Numbered from the stretch's first letter, positions 22,398-32,900 are shown. The stretch is 64,000 nucleotides of DNA from Aldrovandia affinis (GCA_029706075.1 JAINUG010000088.1:3182001-3246000); one strand, 5' to 3'. Notes: generated by a model not told the origin, from the letters alone. Program-made: numbers and translations.

Positions 22398-22979
22398 GTG
22401 GACCCATCATATACGGAATTGACTGGCACTTTGGCCACACATTTCAAGCACAAGCCCATTCTAATTGCCGAACGCTTCAGATTTTACAAACGTCAGCAGG
22501 CTCAAGGGGAAACTATTGTAGATTATATTCTTGCTTGGAAGAAATTTGCATGTTCATGTAAATATGGTTTGTTTCTGAAGGATGCTCTGCGTGATAAGTT
22601 TGTATGTAGCCTCTCAAGGGAGGCTTATCATAGAAGGGTTTTATCGGAGTCTGACCTAACTTTCAAGAAGGCGTGTGATATCGCCCTTGCACTCAAGCTC
22701 GCTTAGAAGGATACTAAGGAGTTATCGGGACACCTGGAATGGCAGAAATTTCACATGGTAGAATACTCAAAGGGTGCCAAACGGGTACAAAAGCCTAGTA
22801 ACTACTATTCTCAGTCCCGCTTCCAAGACAGCAAAAACACAGGGCAGGCCATGTTTTACAAGTCTAAGCCAAGTTGTTACCGGTCTGGGAGAGATAACCA
22901 CCAACTAAATGACTGTCATTTCATCAGTGAGACATACCACAACTGTGGAAAGATAGGACACTTACAGCGAGTGTGTTAA
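22398..22979 (+). pseudogene. Gypsy-2 gag remnant
   Basis: One frame reads FKHKPILIAERFRFYKRQQA then ETIVDYILAWKKFACSCKYG, typical of the capsid region of K02A2.6-like Gypsy gag. After a stop at about 22706, a second segment (22755-22979) has two zinc-knuckle relics. One is CYRSGRDNHQLNDC, whose second Cys is Ser. The other is YHNCGKIGHLQRVC, whose first Cys is Tyr. Both knuckles have lost a zinc ligand. This is the RNA-binding end of gag, now inactive. Confidence 0.8.
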
Positions 22980-23089
22980 GGGGCAAAACGCACAGCAGGA
23001 GCTCATCAGGTGTTGGACGCCATACCATAAGAGGATGGTGCAGTGAAGACAGTAGAACTGTTCACCGTTTATGCAGCACAAGAATGCAA

Positions 23090-23504
23090 AGACGGGATTT
23101 ATGTCACAATGGAGTTAGATGGGAATCCAGTGCTCATGCAGCTGGATACAGGTGTGTCTGTCCCTTTAGTGCCTGAATGCATCTGAATGCACGCAGGACA
23201 TTATTCCTGTGCTACGGCAGACATAAGTACCAGTAAAGTTTGAGGGAAAGGAGTGTACACTACCCCTGATCGTAGTGGAAGGTGAGAAAACAGCCATGCT
23301 CGGCCTAAACTGGCTTTGGTTAATAAAGCTAAATTGGGGAGGCAATTTCAGCCTTCAGCATAAGGAGCATGTGAGTCAGTCTACATTCTCAATCATGCTA
23401 GACAAACACAAAGGGCTGTTCAAAGAGGGCTATGGCAAGATACAGGGTTACCAAGCTAAGGTCAGAGTTAAAGATGGAACCAAATTGATTTTCCGACTTT
23501 ATTG
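23090..23504 (+). pseudogene. Gypsy-2 protease and start of reverse transcriptase
   Basis: LMQLDTGVSVPLVPECI (about 23130-23185) is an aspartic protease core (DTG, where family members often have DTGAS). After a frame change, AMLGLNWLWLIKLNW (about 23295) is the conserved block after the flap. DKHKGLFKEGYGKIQGYQAK then VRVKDGTKLIFR is the leader into reverse transcriptase. The coding sequence stops at 23504 and does not resume, so the polymerase is gone. Confidence 0.75.
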
Positions 23505-23799
23505 ATGCGCACATATGAACATAAGGTTATCTGAAATCACATAGAATGTTTTGTGAATACTGTTAATTTCCCCCCACATTGAGGCAAATCGTCCGATCCA
23601 TGGGTAACTTGCAAGTATAATCAATTAAGCTAAAAACTATTTCACCACAGCTTGTGGTTATTCACTGCACGGACATGAAAGACTGAAGCCAGCAGGCCAT
23701 CCATCGCTACCGTTCAGTAAGATACACCTGTTAAATAAATATATGTTTGTATGCACATTGTTTTTCTTTTGTGAAAGGGTTTTATTCTTCCATTTGCAC

Positions 23800-24160
23800 T
23801 ACAGAAAATGGAGTACATAATTGGACACCAAAGGCGATACTGTGAGCGATGTCCTGGGTTTGGTAGCCGGTGTTGGCCAGACGGCTATCAGTTCAGCTGT
23901 ACATGCAGTTTCTTCCAGTCTTGTCCAACATGCAAATTAGTTTATTACTTTTCCTACACCCGACAGCCAGCAGAGAACTAAACAGGATTTTTATACGCAA
24001 TGTGGATTCCCATTCACACATGTGCAGTTGCGTGCACAATCTGATCACGTTATCATTTATGTGAATCTGAAGGGGGTCCACTCCATTAATATCCAGGTGG
24101 TTTGTGATGCACACTCCAGGGTGACGCATGTAGGCCTACTGCATGATGAACATAAATGAA
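23800..24160 (+). pseudogene. PIF/Harbinger (HARBI1-like) transposase fragment
   Basis: Two in-order pieces are recognisable: DTVSDVLGLVAGVGQTAISS then AVHAVSSSLV (about 23840-23925), the helix-turn-helix-like part, and VNLKGVHSINIQVVCDAHSR (about 24061-24120), the catalytic-core block that in HARBI1 proteins reads roughly NRKG-HSINVQ-VCDA. They are in different frames with a stop between, so the gene is dead. It lies inside the deleted interior of Gypsy-2. The inverted-repeat element that follows (24502-25930) might be a related non-autonomous partner, but this is unproven. Confidence 0.75.
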
Positions 24161-24826
24161 ACAGGCCTAGTTGCAGTTGTGAGTTTGTTATTTATTGCTT
24201 TCCATTTAACAATTACATTAAGTTGGAAGAAAATAAAAGTTGTTTTTTAAGTTGGAAAGCCTACAAAGGAAAAAAAGAGATGGTAAAATAAAACACTTTC
24301 TTCAATGTAGGTCTCAAAATATAAACTCAAATCATGAAAATAACAAATTAATGCGCACCTTGTTTTCCCCCTCTGATTCGCGCACCAACTTTTCTGCACC
24401 TCCTCGCTCTCCTTTTTTGAGAAGCGCTCCTGGCGCAGCCGCGCCAAACTGTCATCCATGTCAGGAAATTTGCTATAGCGTTTTTAAAGGGATAGAAAAC
24501 AGGGCCGGTATTCACAAATAATTTTATCTTACCACTAGGTGTACTTCTAAATCGCACTGAAACCTTTTAGTTAGGAGTCCCACCTTAAAACCTATTCACA
24601 AAGCTGCAAAGACAAACTCATACTAAGGAATTCCTAGAATTTTCAAGCTAAGAGTGAGGGCGGGATTGACGTCGTTGCTATGGATGACGTTGTTTGTCAT
24701 GAACGAGCTTACTCAGAATGCCGACAGCGATATAGGGGATGGGTCTCTGCCCGCGATTTCAACCTAGCAAATAAATTATATGCTACTGTAAAGGGGTGTG
24801 TAGGACTACCTGTTCCTGTTATATTC

Positions 24827-25381
24827 TAGTGGTGTAACGGATCGCAGTTGATCCGTGATCCGTACGGATCAACCCCCACGGTTCGGCACGCATATGATCC
24901 GCGGATTAATAGCTAAATTGAACCATCATAGAGAAATACAGTTTTTCTGCCGCTGTTACGTTTTAAAGTAGCCTAACAATTCCCTAAATCTCGATGCAGA
25001 GTTACAGCGAAGAGATAGACAACCACGTATGTTTTGGTTTGCTTTGTTTTTCATACTAAATGCCTTTCTGGGAGGCAGGTTTTTAGAAACGCGACCGAGT
25101 TAAATAAAATTTAAACATTAGCGATCTTTAAATTTTTTATTTAATTAATTCAGGCATAAGACCACCCTAGTTAAATCGCCTAAAGCGTACTGAATCTAAA
25201 AATGTATTTTGTGAAATTTTCAAATAAATATTTAGTGAAATAACTTAAATTGAAAAACTTAAATTATCATTCATTCAATTCCTTGAGAATAGTTCCTGGT
25301 AATTTTTGGTGGAAACGCGCCTTTGGTCCCCGTTATTATTTTGTTTTGCTGATCCGAAAAATGATCCGATGCACCCCTAGG
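24827..25381. mobile_element. hAT-like MITE with GGATC-rich ends
   Basis: The left end CTAGTGGTGTAACGGATC and the right end (reverse complement CTAGGGGTGCATCGGATC) form an 18-bp inverted repeat with a few mismatches. The YAGNGGTG start followed by GGATC is common for fish hAT MITEs. GATCCGTGATCCGTACGGATC-type short palindromes near the left end could be transposase sites. I could not confirm an 8-bp duplication. Confidence 0.6.
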
Positions 25382-25590
25382 GGGTGAAATACTTATTTTC
25401 CTCAATAAAACACAAATAAATGTTTAAAATTCATATAATGTGATTTTCTGGGATTTTTTTAAATATTCTGTCTCTCACTGTTAAGATGAACCTACCATGA
25501 AATGTATAGACCGACCGTTCCGTTCCTTTCTTTGGGGGGCAAACTCACAAAATCAGCAGGGGGTGAAATACTTATTTTCCCCACTGTATA
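25382..25590 (-). mobile_element. Tc1/mariner element end fragment
   Basis: The right end GTGAAATACTTATTTTCCCC followed by ACTGTA is the inverted repeat of a fish Tc1 family, reading TACAGTGGGGAAAATAAGTA on the other strand, next to a TA dinucleotide. A partial repeat of the same word, TGAAATACTTATTTTCCTC, occurs at 25385-25403. No transposase is left. Confidence 0.65.
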
Positions 25591-26092
25591 TAATATTATA
25601 TATATAATACCCTCGCGATTGAGGCGGTACCTTTTTATGAGCTCTGTATCATTCAATATCTCCAGTGTTGACGCGATTGCGACAACGATTGCCGGCAGCA
25701 GCAGATTTTCGGATCGCGAGTAGGTCTTTAGCGACTTAGAAGTCCTCTTGACTGCTTCTAACTTCTCCTGGACTTAGGAGCTGTTTTTAGCTCTCAAACC
25801 CTTTGTGAAATACTCTTATCCCAAAAATGTAGGAGTCCTAAATTTATGAGTGACACGCCCATTATTTTTCGGAGTTGCTCCTAAATTGCGGAGTTACGAC
25901 CCTTAAAATGCCCTTTGTGAATACGGCCCCAGGTTTTCTGATTGGCCATTATGAAATTATTATGAAACCAAACCCCCACCACACCCACATGTACCAAACC
26001 CCCACCACACCCACATATTATATAACAAATACATTGGGACAGACTTGGGACAAACGAAGTCACTAAAGTAGTACTATAAAATAATTTGTTAC

Positions 26093-26305
26093 ATGCTTGA
26101 CATCGCTATCCTAAATGCTTGCATTGTTTACAATAAAGCTCATAATACAAAGATGAAATTGCGTGACTTCAGAGAGTCTCTATCAACAAACTTGATAGGT
26201 ATAAGCTACAGGAAAGCAATAGGAACTCAACAGGGTCCCAACAGATACAACAAACAAAAGGCACGCAAACAATTTAAACTAATAACAAAGCGAAGAATGA
26301 GATGA
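26093..26305 (+). pseudogene. piggyBac-type transposase C-terminal fragment
   Basis: LDIAILNACIVYNKAH then NTKMKLRDFRESLSTNLIG resembles the end of the catalytic domain of piggyBac/PGBD transposases, where a helix reading roughly L-D-[IL]-A-x-x-N-[AS]-x-[IV]-[IL]-Y-K is followed by a K-[ML]-x-x-x-x-F-R block. The start shown is the first Met of the frame. The catalytic Asp residues upstream are absent, so only about 50 informative residues remain. The assignment rests on pattern memory alone. Confidence 0.55.
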
Positions 26306-26574
26306 ACTTGTGACATTACAGAGAATGATACGAACTCAATTCATTGAAATATAACTCTTCACGTCAAATTTCAAAATGGTAGATGTAAATGTAGATATAA
26401 ATGTAAGATTGTAAGAATTTATCTGTACATAATTTAAACACATATTTTGTATATAATAACACAAATGTGTTAAAATGTTTAATTGATATGACATACCATA
26501 TATCTCCACAAATGATGCATTATTATAAATTATGTACAAATACATATTTTCAAACTTTCATAATTTGTATATGA

Positions 26575-26965
26575 GGTTTTTTAATTGGGGGCGGCACGGT
26601 GGTGCAGTGGGTAGCGCTGTCGCCTCACAGCAAGAAGGTCTCGGGTTCGAATCCAGGCCGGGGGCCTTTCTGTGTGGAGTTTGCATGTTCTCCCCGTGTC
26701 CGCGTGGGTTTCCTCCGGGTACTCCGGTTTCCTCCCACAGTCCAAAGACATGCACTTTAGGCTAATTGGAGAGTCTAAATTGCCCGTAGGTATGAGTGTG
26801 TGAGTGAATGGTGTGTGTGCCCTGCGATGGATTGGCGACCTGTCCAGGGTGTATTCCTGCCTCTCGCCCGGAACGCATGCTGGGATAGGCTCCAGCACCC
26901 CCGCGACCCTGACCAGGAATAAGCGGCTTAGATAATGGATGGATGGATGGATGGTTTTTTAATTG
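26575..26965 (+). mobile_element. tRNA-derived SINE with (TGGA)n tail, copy 2
   Basis: The same family as 5818-6159, but a fuller copy. It starts GGGGCGGCACGGTGGTGCAG, carries B-box GGGTTCGAATCC and ends with (ATGG)4. The 13-bp duplication GGTTTTTTAATTG is exact at 26575-26587 and 26953-26965. It inserted into the already decayed interior of Gypsy-2. Confidence 0.92.
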
Positions 26966-27129
26966 CAACTTTTTTGTGATTGGGCATAGCACATCAATTT
27001 ATACATAAAAATAAAGACCATTTCATGCTCTTTCCAATGATTCATAATTAGCTAATTGAAAGAGTGTGAATGGGTGTGTTATGTGGCTAGGCACACACCG
27101 TGTTTATACAGAATAATGCATTAGGCGGA

Positions 27130-27376
27130 TATGGGTTAACCTACAGTACAAGTGGGTCATAGACGGGTTTGCATCCATGTGGACCATCTATTGCGGTCTA
27201 ATGCCCCTGCAGAGCTGCACCAGGAGAGCAATTTCAACCCACTGGACTTTGCTCCTGATTGTAGGTTTCGACGTGTGACAGAGTTACCACCACCACCTGG
27301 CCCTCTGCCAGACGCTCAAGTTGAGCAGAGGTACCCGGTTCGCCAGCGACACCGACCCCAAAGGCTTGATCTTTGA
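27130..27376 (+). pseudogene. Gypsy-2 integrase C-terminal tail
   Basis: GHRRVCIHVDHLLRSNAP then PPPPGPLPDAQVEQRYPVRQ and RHRPQRLDL, followed by a stop, resembles the proline- and arginine-rich end of K02A2.6-like Gypsy polyproteins. It lies 170 bp upstream of the 3' LTR, the expected place. No chromodomain is present, which separates this lineage from Gypsy-1 and Gypsy-3. Confidence 0.7.
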
Positions 27377-27531
27377 GTAGTGAGACGGTGTTGCAAGTAA
27401 CCAGCAACCAAGAGACCTCACACAGGACGTTGTTCAGAAGTTTTTATCTGTTGATATTAAAACACTAGATGGAAATGTTATGTTTATGCATTTGTTCTTG
27501 TTTTGCATATGGGAAAATGTGTTTTTGGCTG

Positions 27532-27727
27532 TGAGGAAGAGGAGTGTAGCACATGTGTGCTACTGGTTGCTATGTTGTTACTAAGCAGGAACGGAACACG
27601 GCTGAGCTAATTACGACAGCTACAAACTTACCTGTTATGCACAGGGGGTGGTAATACCCAGCAGGGAATGAATAAAGTTTCCTTGCCTGTACTCAGGTCT
27701 CATTGCTCTTCTTAAGTAGATACTACA
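27532..27727 (+). repeat. Gypsy-2 polypurine tract and 3' LTR
   Basis: The purine run GAGGAAGAGGAG (27533-27544) directly precedes the LTR, which begins TGTAGCACATG at 27545 and ends ATACTACA at 27727 (183 bp). AATAAAG near 27670 is a candidate poly(A) signal. The copy at 21499 is its partner. Confidence 0.85.
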
Positions 27728-29705
27728 AATAGCCTACATGTTGTTTTAAGTACAGTAGACCAACATAACTACAATACTGTAGCAGGTGTCAAAGCTGTGT
27801 GCATAAAAACTTGGTTAGTACATATACTTTATGTGAATTTAAAGGTTTTGATGTTCATTTGAATTTCCTGTCTTTTTTTACTTTTGATCAAAATCTTCTC
27901 ACTTAAAACATAGTTTTGGGGATTTAATATATGTAAATATAAGCCCTTTCATCTATATTACATAGCAGCTATTTCGGCCTCAAAGTTATGGGCAGCTCTA
28001 TGATGCAAAAGACCATACAAACGTGATCTAAAATAGGGGTCTGTAAAAGTCAGGTGACCTCATCAGGCACTTGGTGCTCTTGGAAGTGGGGGTTACACCA
28101 GACGGAAAGGCCTGGTAGGTACAGGTTTAAGGATTTGGGGAAGGCTTTTGGTGAGAAGAGGAATGTTGCCGCCACTCTGAATTCCTTCAGGATGAGGTTG
28201 GCGTCCCTGATGAGGGAAAGTCCCTGTGAAATCAACAGTGTCTGCATGCACCTTCATGCCAGGGAGGGAGGGGTTATGAATTCCTAAAGATTTATCCTGT
28301 AATTAGCGCAGACAGTAGAGGAAGCTCTCTCTGACAGGGCAGTTAGAATTCAAGCAGCAATGCAGGAGAGCACAGAACAACTGTCTTTTAAATTTTTTCC
28401 CCCTTTTCTCATTCAGGGATACGGCTCAAGCAAGGGCAGGTTTGAGCTGAACTTGAGAAGTACAGGCTGGGAAACAAAGGTTGTCCGCACAATTTATAGC
28501 TTGGGGCATCCTGGGATCACATGAAATGCCGCAATTAACTAACTGTTAAATAAGAAGGGCTCGCTGTGTTGTGATTACTCTATCCATGTCCACTTGCACT
28601 TTTTGGTGTTTTTGTCAAGTTTTTTGCTTGTTATCTGCCTCATACCTCGTAACATTGAAACCATTTCACCCATAGAAACAAATGGCTGGGAATGCTGTGA
28701 CAACACAGTTGAACCATGTGGTTTCAAAATGCTTACACTATGCAACGTATCTGGAATCAGTTCCAGCCCCCAACCCCTCATATCCAGCCAGTCACCTCAG
28801 GCCTAATTCTGTTTTAATGCTCAGATGCCTTTGAGACTCTGAGACCATATAATGCTCAGATGCCTTTGAGACTCATAGAAATAGCTGTTGGTGAATTAGT
28901 AAATACTGGAATAATTACTATATTTTACAGAAAAAATCACTGTATATGTTTTTTATTATAAACTGAACATTATGTTACATCATGGGAGTATTATCAAAAA
29001 GCAGTCATTTTAAGGTAGCCTACTGTATTTTATATCCCTCTTTCAAATGACAAAAAGTCCCTGAAAAGGTGTTATTTAAAGTTAATATATGCATTTTTTC
29101 CAGGAATCACGAATTTTCTGTACTAAACTGTAAATAATATACTTATTAAGTTTTATATATAAAAGGTTCTGGTGGTGTTTGGGATATATTAAGATTGGGA
29201 TTTCGTTGTCAAAGCGCAATACGCAGACAGTAGCACTAAACCTAGACAAAGTTGCATTAAGGCATGTCTGTTTATTCCAGTAGTTTTGTGACAAGAGACA
29301 GTAGCACTCTTGTGGCACAGTTGTAAAACAGGTTTGTTTAAGAAGAATAAATTACCTGTGGGTGTGGTGAGGATTTTGTTTATTATGGCCAATCGGGTCA
29401 TCTGCGTTTTCCCCTTTAAAGCCATTACCATAGTGAAATGACAATTCCATCATGTCTAATGTAAAAGCAAGCGCCATGGCTTGCGAAGAGCATGTTATGA
29501 GACTTGCTTTCACTACAATAAAATTAAGTATGTGAATGGACAGTATCAGGTGGAAATGATAAACTAAACGAAACTGACATGCATGTGTATCCGTTTCCTA
29601 CTGAGAAAAGCGGTTTTCCCAGTAGGAAACTGATATAGGTGTCCAGGAGGAGGAAGAGGAAAAGAGTTAGTTCAGTTTAGTTTATGTCTTTTCATCAAAG
29701 CCACA
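27728..29705. other. unassigned non-coding DNA with a short hairpin
   Basis: No gene is supported. At 28818-28880 a phrase, AATGCTCAGATGCCTTTGAG, is directly duplicated. A perfect short hairpin sits at 29593-29630 (listed separately). Confidence 0.45.
29593..29630. other. 38-nt near-perfect hairpin
   Basis: GTTTCCTACTG pairs exactly with CAGTAGGAAAC. After one A/C mismatch, GAAAA pairs with TTTTC around a GCGG loop, giving 16 paired bases. Function is unknown; it could be a tiny MITE core or an RNA hairpin. Confidence 0.6.
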
Positions 29706-31000
29706 TACAGTGTCTTGCAAAAGTACTTAGACCCTTGGAATGTTTTCAAATGTTGTTGGATTACAAATGATACGTTCACAATTATTTACATTATATATTT
29801 TTTATTCAAAACTCAATTTCATGCTCAAACTGAATTTTTTAAATATATATATTAAATAAATATAAAAAACTTAAATATGTTGCTTGCATATGTATTCATA
29901 CCCCTTGCATTTATATCTGGTCGGAAGCACCTTTCGTTGCAATAACAGCTTTATGTCTTTTTGTGGTTGGAGGTGATTTTCATCAATTCTTCCTAACAGA
30001 ATTGCCTTCTCAAGTTGCTCGGACATCGCTTATGGACAGCAATTTTCAAGTTGTGCCACAGATTTTCAATGGGGTTCAGGTCAGGACTTTGACTGCACCC
30101 CTTAAGGACATTGAGCCACTCCAATGCAGCTTTGGCCCTCTACTGCTGAAAGGAGAATTTTTGCCCCAGCTTCAGTTTTTTTGGAGACTGTTATCTGGAC
30201 TGTTGCAGTTACCTGAATGTACTTTACTCCATCCATTATTCCTTCTATTCTGAAAGGTTTCCCAGTCCCTGCTGAAGAGAAGCATTCCCATAGCATGATA
30301 TTGCCACTACCATGCTTCACTGTAGGGATGGTGTTACATGGGGCAAAGGCAGTGTTAGGTTTGTGCCATTCATTTTGGCCCAAAAGCTCTATTTTAGTCT
30401 CACTTGACCACAAAACATTTTCCCACATCGTAGCTGGATCAATTACACACATTAGATGGGCTTTGAAATGTTTTGTTTTAAGTAATGGCTTTTTTCTTGC
30501 CGCCCTGCCATACAGGCTAGTATTATGCAGTGCTCTTGATATTGTTGACTGATGCACTATTATTCCGTTCTCAGCCACTAAACACTGTAGCTCTTTTAGA
30601 GTAATTGTTGGCTTCCCCCCCAAGTCTCCTACTTGTTTGGTCACTGAGTTTGGAGGGACAGCCTTTTCTAGGCAGGGTCTGGGTGGTATGATGCAGCTTT
30701 CACTTCTTGATTATTGAGCCAACAGTGATCATTGGAATATCCAACCATTTTTGCGTTTTTCTTCTCCTAACCTGTGCCTTTTGATCACCATATCCCTGGC
30801 TTCCTGAGAAATATATTTGGTCTTCATTTGTGTGTCCTCCCTTCAAATTCACTACCTGACCAATGATCCTCACAAAGACAGGTGTTTTACATCCTGAAAT
30901 CATGACAATCACTGTTATGGCCCACAGACAGAAGCCAATCAACTCTGTGTGGTTTGTTATGGTAATGTTTTGCACCTGCATTAACTTACAGCTGCCAGAG
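29706..31000 (-). mobile_element. Tc1-like DNA transposon relic
   Basis: The left end is a TA dinucleotide followed by CAGTGTCTTGCAAAAGTA (29708), the inverted repeat of a common fish Tc1 family. A transposase pseudogene lies on the minus strand. The matching right inverted repeat is not found before the hAT element begins at 31077, so this side is truncated or decayed. The phrase TTGTGCCACAGATTTTCAAT near 30052 is antisense transposase sequence. Confidence 0.8.
30102..30829 (-). pseudogene. Tc1-like transposase
   Basis: On the minus strand, MKTKYISQEARDMVIKRHRL begins near 30829 (N-terminal helix-turn-helix). The frame is broken by stops before [20 protein letters not shown] opens the second DNA-binding half, which runs as a 180-codon frame 30644-30102. 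It contains [20 protein letters not shown], where family members carry the catalytic WSDE[ST]-like Asp. Here that site reads SSETK, so the Asp is lost. It ends in a decayed region before the last catalytic acid. The enzyme would cut and paste the element by a DDE mechanism, but this copy is inactive. Confidence 0.8.
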
Positions 31001-31131
31001 CTCAGGGGTTGAAAGCATTGTATATTAAAATGTATTTATTAACAACATTGACTATGTGTCATTGATGCACTTGCTCCAGTGGTGGGCCGTCAGGGCCTGC
31101 AAGGCCTTTTCTGCTGGCCTAAAAAATATCT

Positions 31132-31645
31132 GAATCACAGACTGATGTTAATTATATTTTTTCCATGAATACTTATTAAATAATTCCAAATGGTCTGTCC
31201 GCTTCCTTTCATAGCTTTTCTGGTTGCGCTGCTTCCAGACGTGTATTTTCATATTAAAGCATTTAACCAATCACATTTCAGCCATCATTTGTTGCCAGGG
31301 TCAAAGAAATCTGCCTGGAGGCCTTCACAATCAGTTCTGCAGGCCCTGTAGCATAAAATAAGTGTTGATCAAACTGTTGCTTCAACCAATCAGATTTTGA
31401 GTTGGGGACACGAAGGCCTTCTAGAAGGCCTAGGTAACGTCAGCGTATTCACACCCTTTGATTGGATAGTCAGAGAGTGTCTGACTATGATGTAATGTGA
31501 TTGGTTAAATGCTTTAATATGAAAATACACGTCTGGAAGCAGCGCAATCAGGGGAAAAGCTATGAAAGGAAGCGGACAGACCATTTGGAATTATTTAATA
31601 AGTATTCATGGACAAAATATAATTAACATCAGTCTGTGATTCAGA
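31132..31645. repeat. inverted duplication inside hAT copy 2
   Basis: The left arm (about 31132-31276, with ATATTAAAGCATTTAACCAA) reappears as its reverse complement at about 31490-31645. The arms are about 145-155 bp with few differences and are separated by roughly 215 bp. Copy 1 has only the left arm, so the duplication arose within this copy or its lineage. Confidence 0.85.
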
Positions 31646-31947
31646 CATTTGAGCGGACATTTTCAGCCCTAAAGCGAATTAAAACGTATGCCAGAAATAC
31701 GACAGGGCAGGCTCGACTTTCAGCATTAGCTTCGATGGCGATAGAAAGAAAGGAGGATGGATTTTGTGTACAAATAATAAGGATTTTTGGTGAGTAAAAT
31801 GTTGCTATTTTCCTAAATAATATTGCAATTTTATGAGGTTATTATTGATGATTTTTATGTGTGTCGCAGCTGTAGCACCCGGGTTTGTTTCTTCAGTAAA
31901 GGCATTTATTCTGGATACACGAGTTATCTATCTTCGATGCAACGCAA

Positions 31948-32466
31948 CGGTGTGTCTGTTCGGTTTGTTTTTGCACTTTGTTTATTTATCTTTCTTCAGT
32001 CATGTTTCATTCTCGTTCTGTTCCACGTCTGTCATTGTTCCTGTTCGAGTTCCTCTCCTTGTCTTGTCATGCACTGCGGGAAATTCTATGTTTCCGTTTT
32101 TTAGGGAGGAGGAGGAACGCATAAAGAAATCTGCGTGCGAATAAAGCAGAACGTGAGAAGCGTACAGAGATAGGACGAGAGAGAATGACAGCGATAGTTA
32201 GAAGCGTGAGATAATTAGTGATTAGTAGTGTTAGTAACTTAATCTAAATCCCTAATGTTAGTAGATTAGTTGGTTAGTACTATATACATCTAACTAATAT
32301 ATACAAAGTGTAATTAGAAAGTAAGGAGGAAGTAAAACGAGATTAGAAACGAAGACGGAAAAAACGAAACATAGAATTTCCCGAAGTGCATGACAGAACG
32401 AGAATGAAACATGACTGAAGAAAGATAAATAAACAAAGTGCAAAAACAAACCGAACAGACACTCAA
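31948..32466. repeat. long inverted repeat inserted in hAT copy 2
   Basis: The left arm, from TGTCTGTTCGGTTTGTTTTT (about 31951) to GAAATTCTATGTTTCCG (about 32096), pairs with the right arm, about 32350-32462. The left arm carries about 45 extra bases. The spacer is about 250 bp and rich in TTAGTAG words. This block replaces about 25 bp present in copy 1 (CTGCTCTTTATACTGC...). Its source is unknown; the arms read like LTR-type sequence. Confidence 0.75.
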
Positions 32467-32669
32467 AACATAACAATAAGATGGCTTTTATAGCCATAAA
32501 ATAGTTATTGAGGGGTGGATTGATTCAGACGAGCACTACTGAAGGCCAAGGTGTGAAATGCACGGCCCGCCACTGACTTGCTCCCTACATAGGGATTGAT
32601 GCACTTGCTCCCCACATTTTTACTTGTTGTCCCACAACAACAGATGTTGTCCCGCATAAAGAAATATCT

Positions 32670-32900
32670 GTAGGGGGGCCTTGGATAGTGTAGCAGTCTA
32701 ACAAACCCTTTACAAGAGTGGGCCTTTACAAGGGTGAGCTGCCTATCATGGTCGCGGTTTGAAACCCAACTGTACCAGACCGGTCATGGAAGGAAGCGGA
32801 GTTGACACACCCCCATTGGGCTGCCCATCCCATATTGGCACAAACCTTTATTGCTGACCACAAAACTAACAAACTGGGCAGAGGATATATGTATTCTGTT
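32670..32900 (+). mobile_element. probable tRNA-derived SINE
   Basis: GGCCTTGGATAGTGTAGCAG resembles an A-box region, and TCGCGGTTTGAAACCC (about 32752) a B-box. CCATTGGGCTGCCCATCCC follows, a phrase common in fish SINE bodies. No flanking duplication was confirmed. The two box-like motifs also allow a coincidental match. Confidence 0.45.

Larger units (their letters stand above)
24502..25930. mobile_element. DNA transposon with GGGCCGTATTCACAAA-type ends
   Basis: The left end GGGCCGGTATTCACAAATA and the right end, whose reverse complement is GGGGCCGTATTCACAAAG, are inverted copies differing by one inserted G. Both ends continue into similar AGGAGT/CTTAGGA-rich subterminal sequence. No target duplication is obvious. 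The interior is occupied by a nested hAT-like MITE (24827-25381) and a Tc1 end (25382-25590). No transposase frame remains. The superfamily is uncertain; Harbinger or a relative is possible. Confidence 0.65.
21499..27727 (+). mobile_element. Old Gypsy element (Gypsy-2, K02A2.6-like lineage), heavily interrupted
   Basis: Short LTRs of about 190 bp flank gag, protease and C-terminal remnants. The LTRs are clearly homologous but have many substitutions and indels, so the element is much older than Gypsy-1. Five-base flanks AGTAG and AATAG could be a decayed target duplication. Reverse transcriptase, RNase H and most of integrase are missing. The 23.5-27.1 kb interval holds unrelated transposons instead. 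Lineage is judged from the gag and zinc-knuckle layout and the proline-rich C-terminus seen in fish proteins annotated as K02A2.6-like. Confidence 0.8.
31069..32583 (+). mobile_element. hAT-type non-autonomous DNA transposon, copy 2 (rearranged)
   Basis: The body is 31077-32575 (1499 bp). It has the same CAGTGGTGGGCC and GGCCCGCCACTG ends as copy 1 and an exact 8-bp duplication ACTTGCTC (31069-31076, 32576-32583). It is collinear with copy 1 except for an inverted segment near 31490-31640 and a palindromic insert near 31945-32475. The hAT dimerisation remnant (31651-31745: ERTFSALKRIKTYARNTTGQ then ARLSALASMAIE) is open here, whereas copy 1 has a stop in it. The two copies therefore descend from a coding ancestor independently. 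Confidence 0.92.

Noticed and set aside
30217-30552. 111-codon plus-strand frame
   Set aside because: Antisense of the Tc1 transposase pseudogene.
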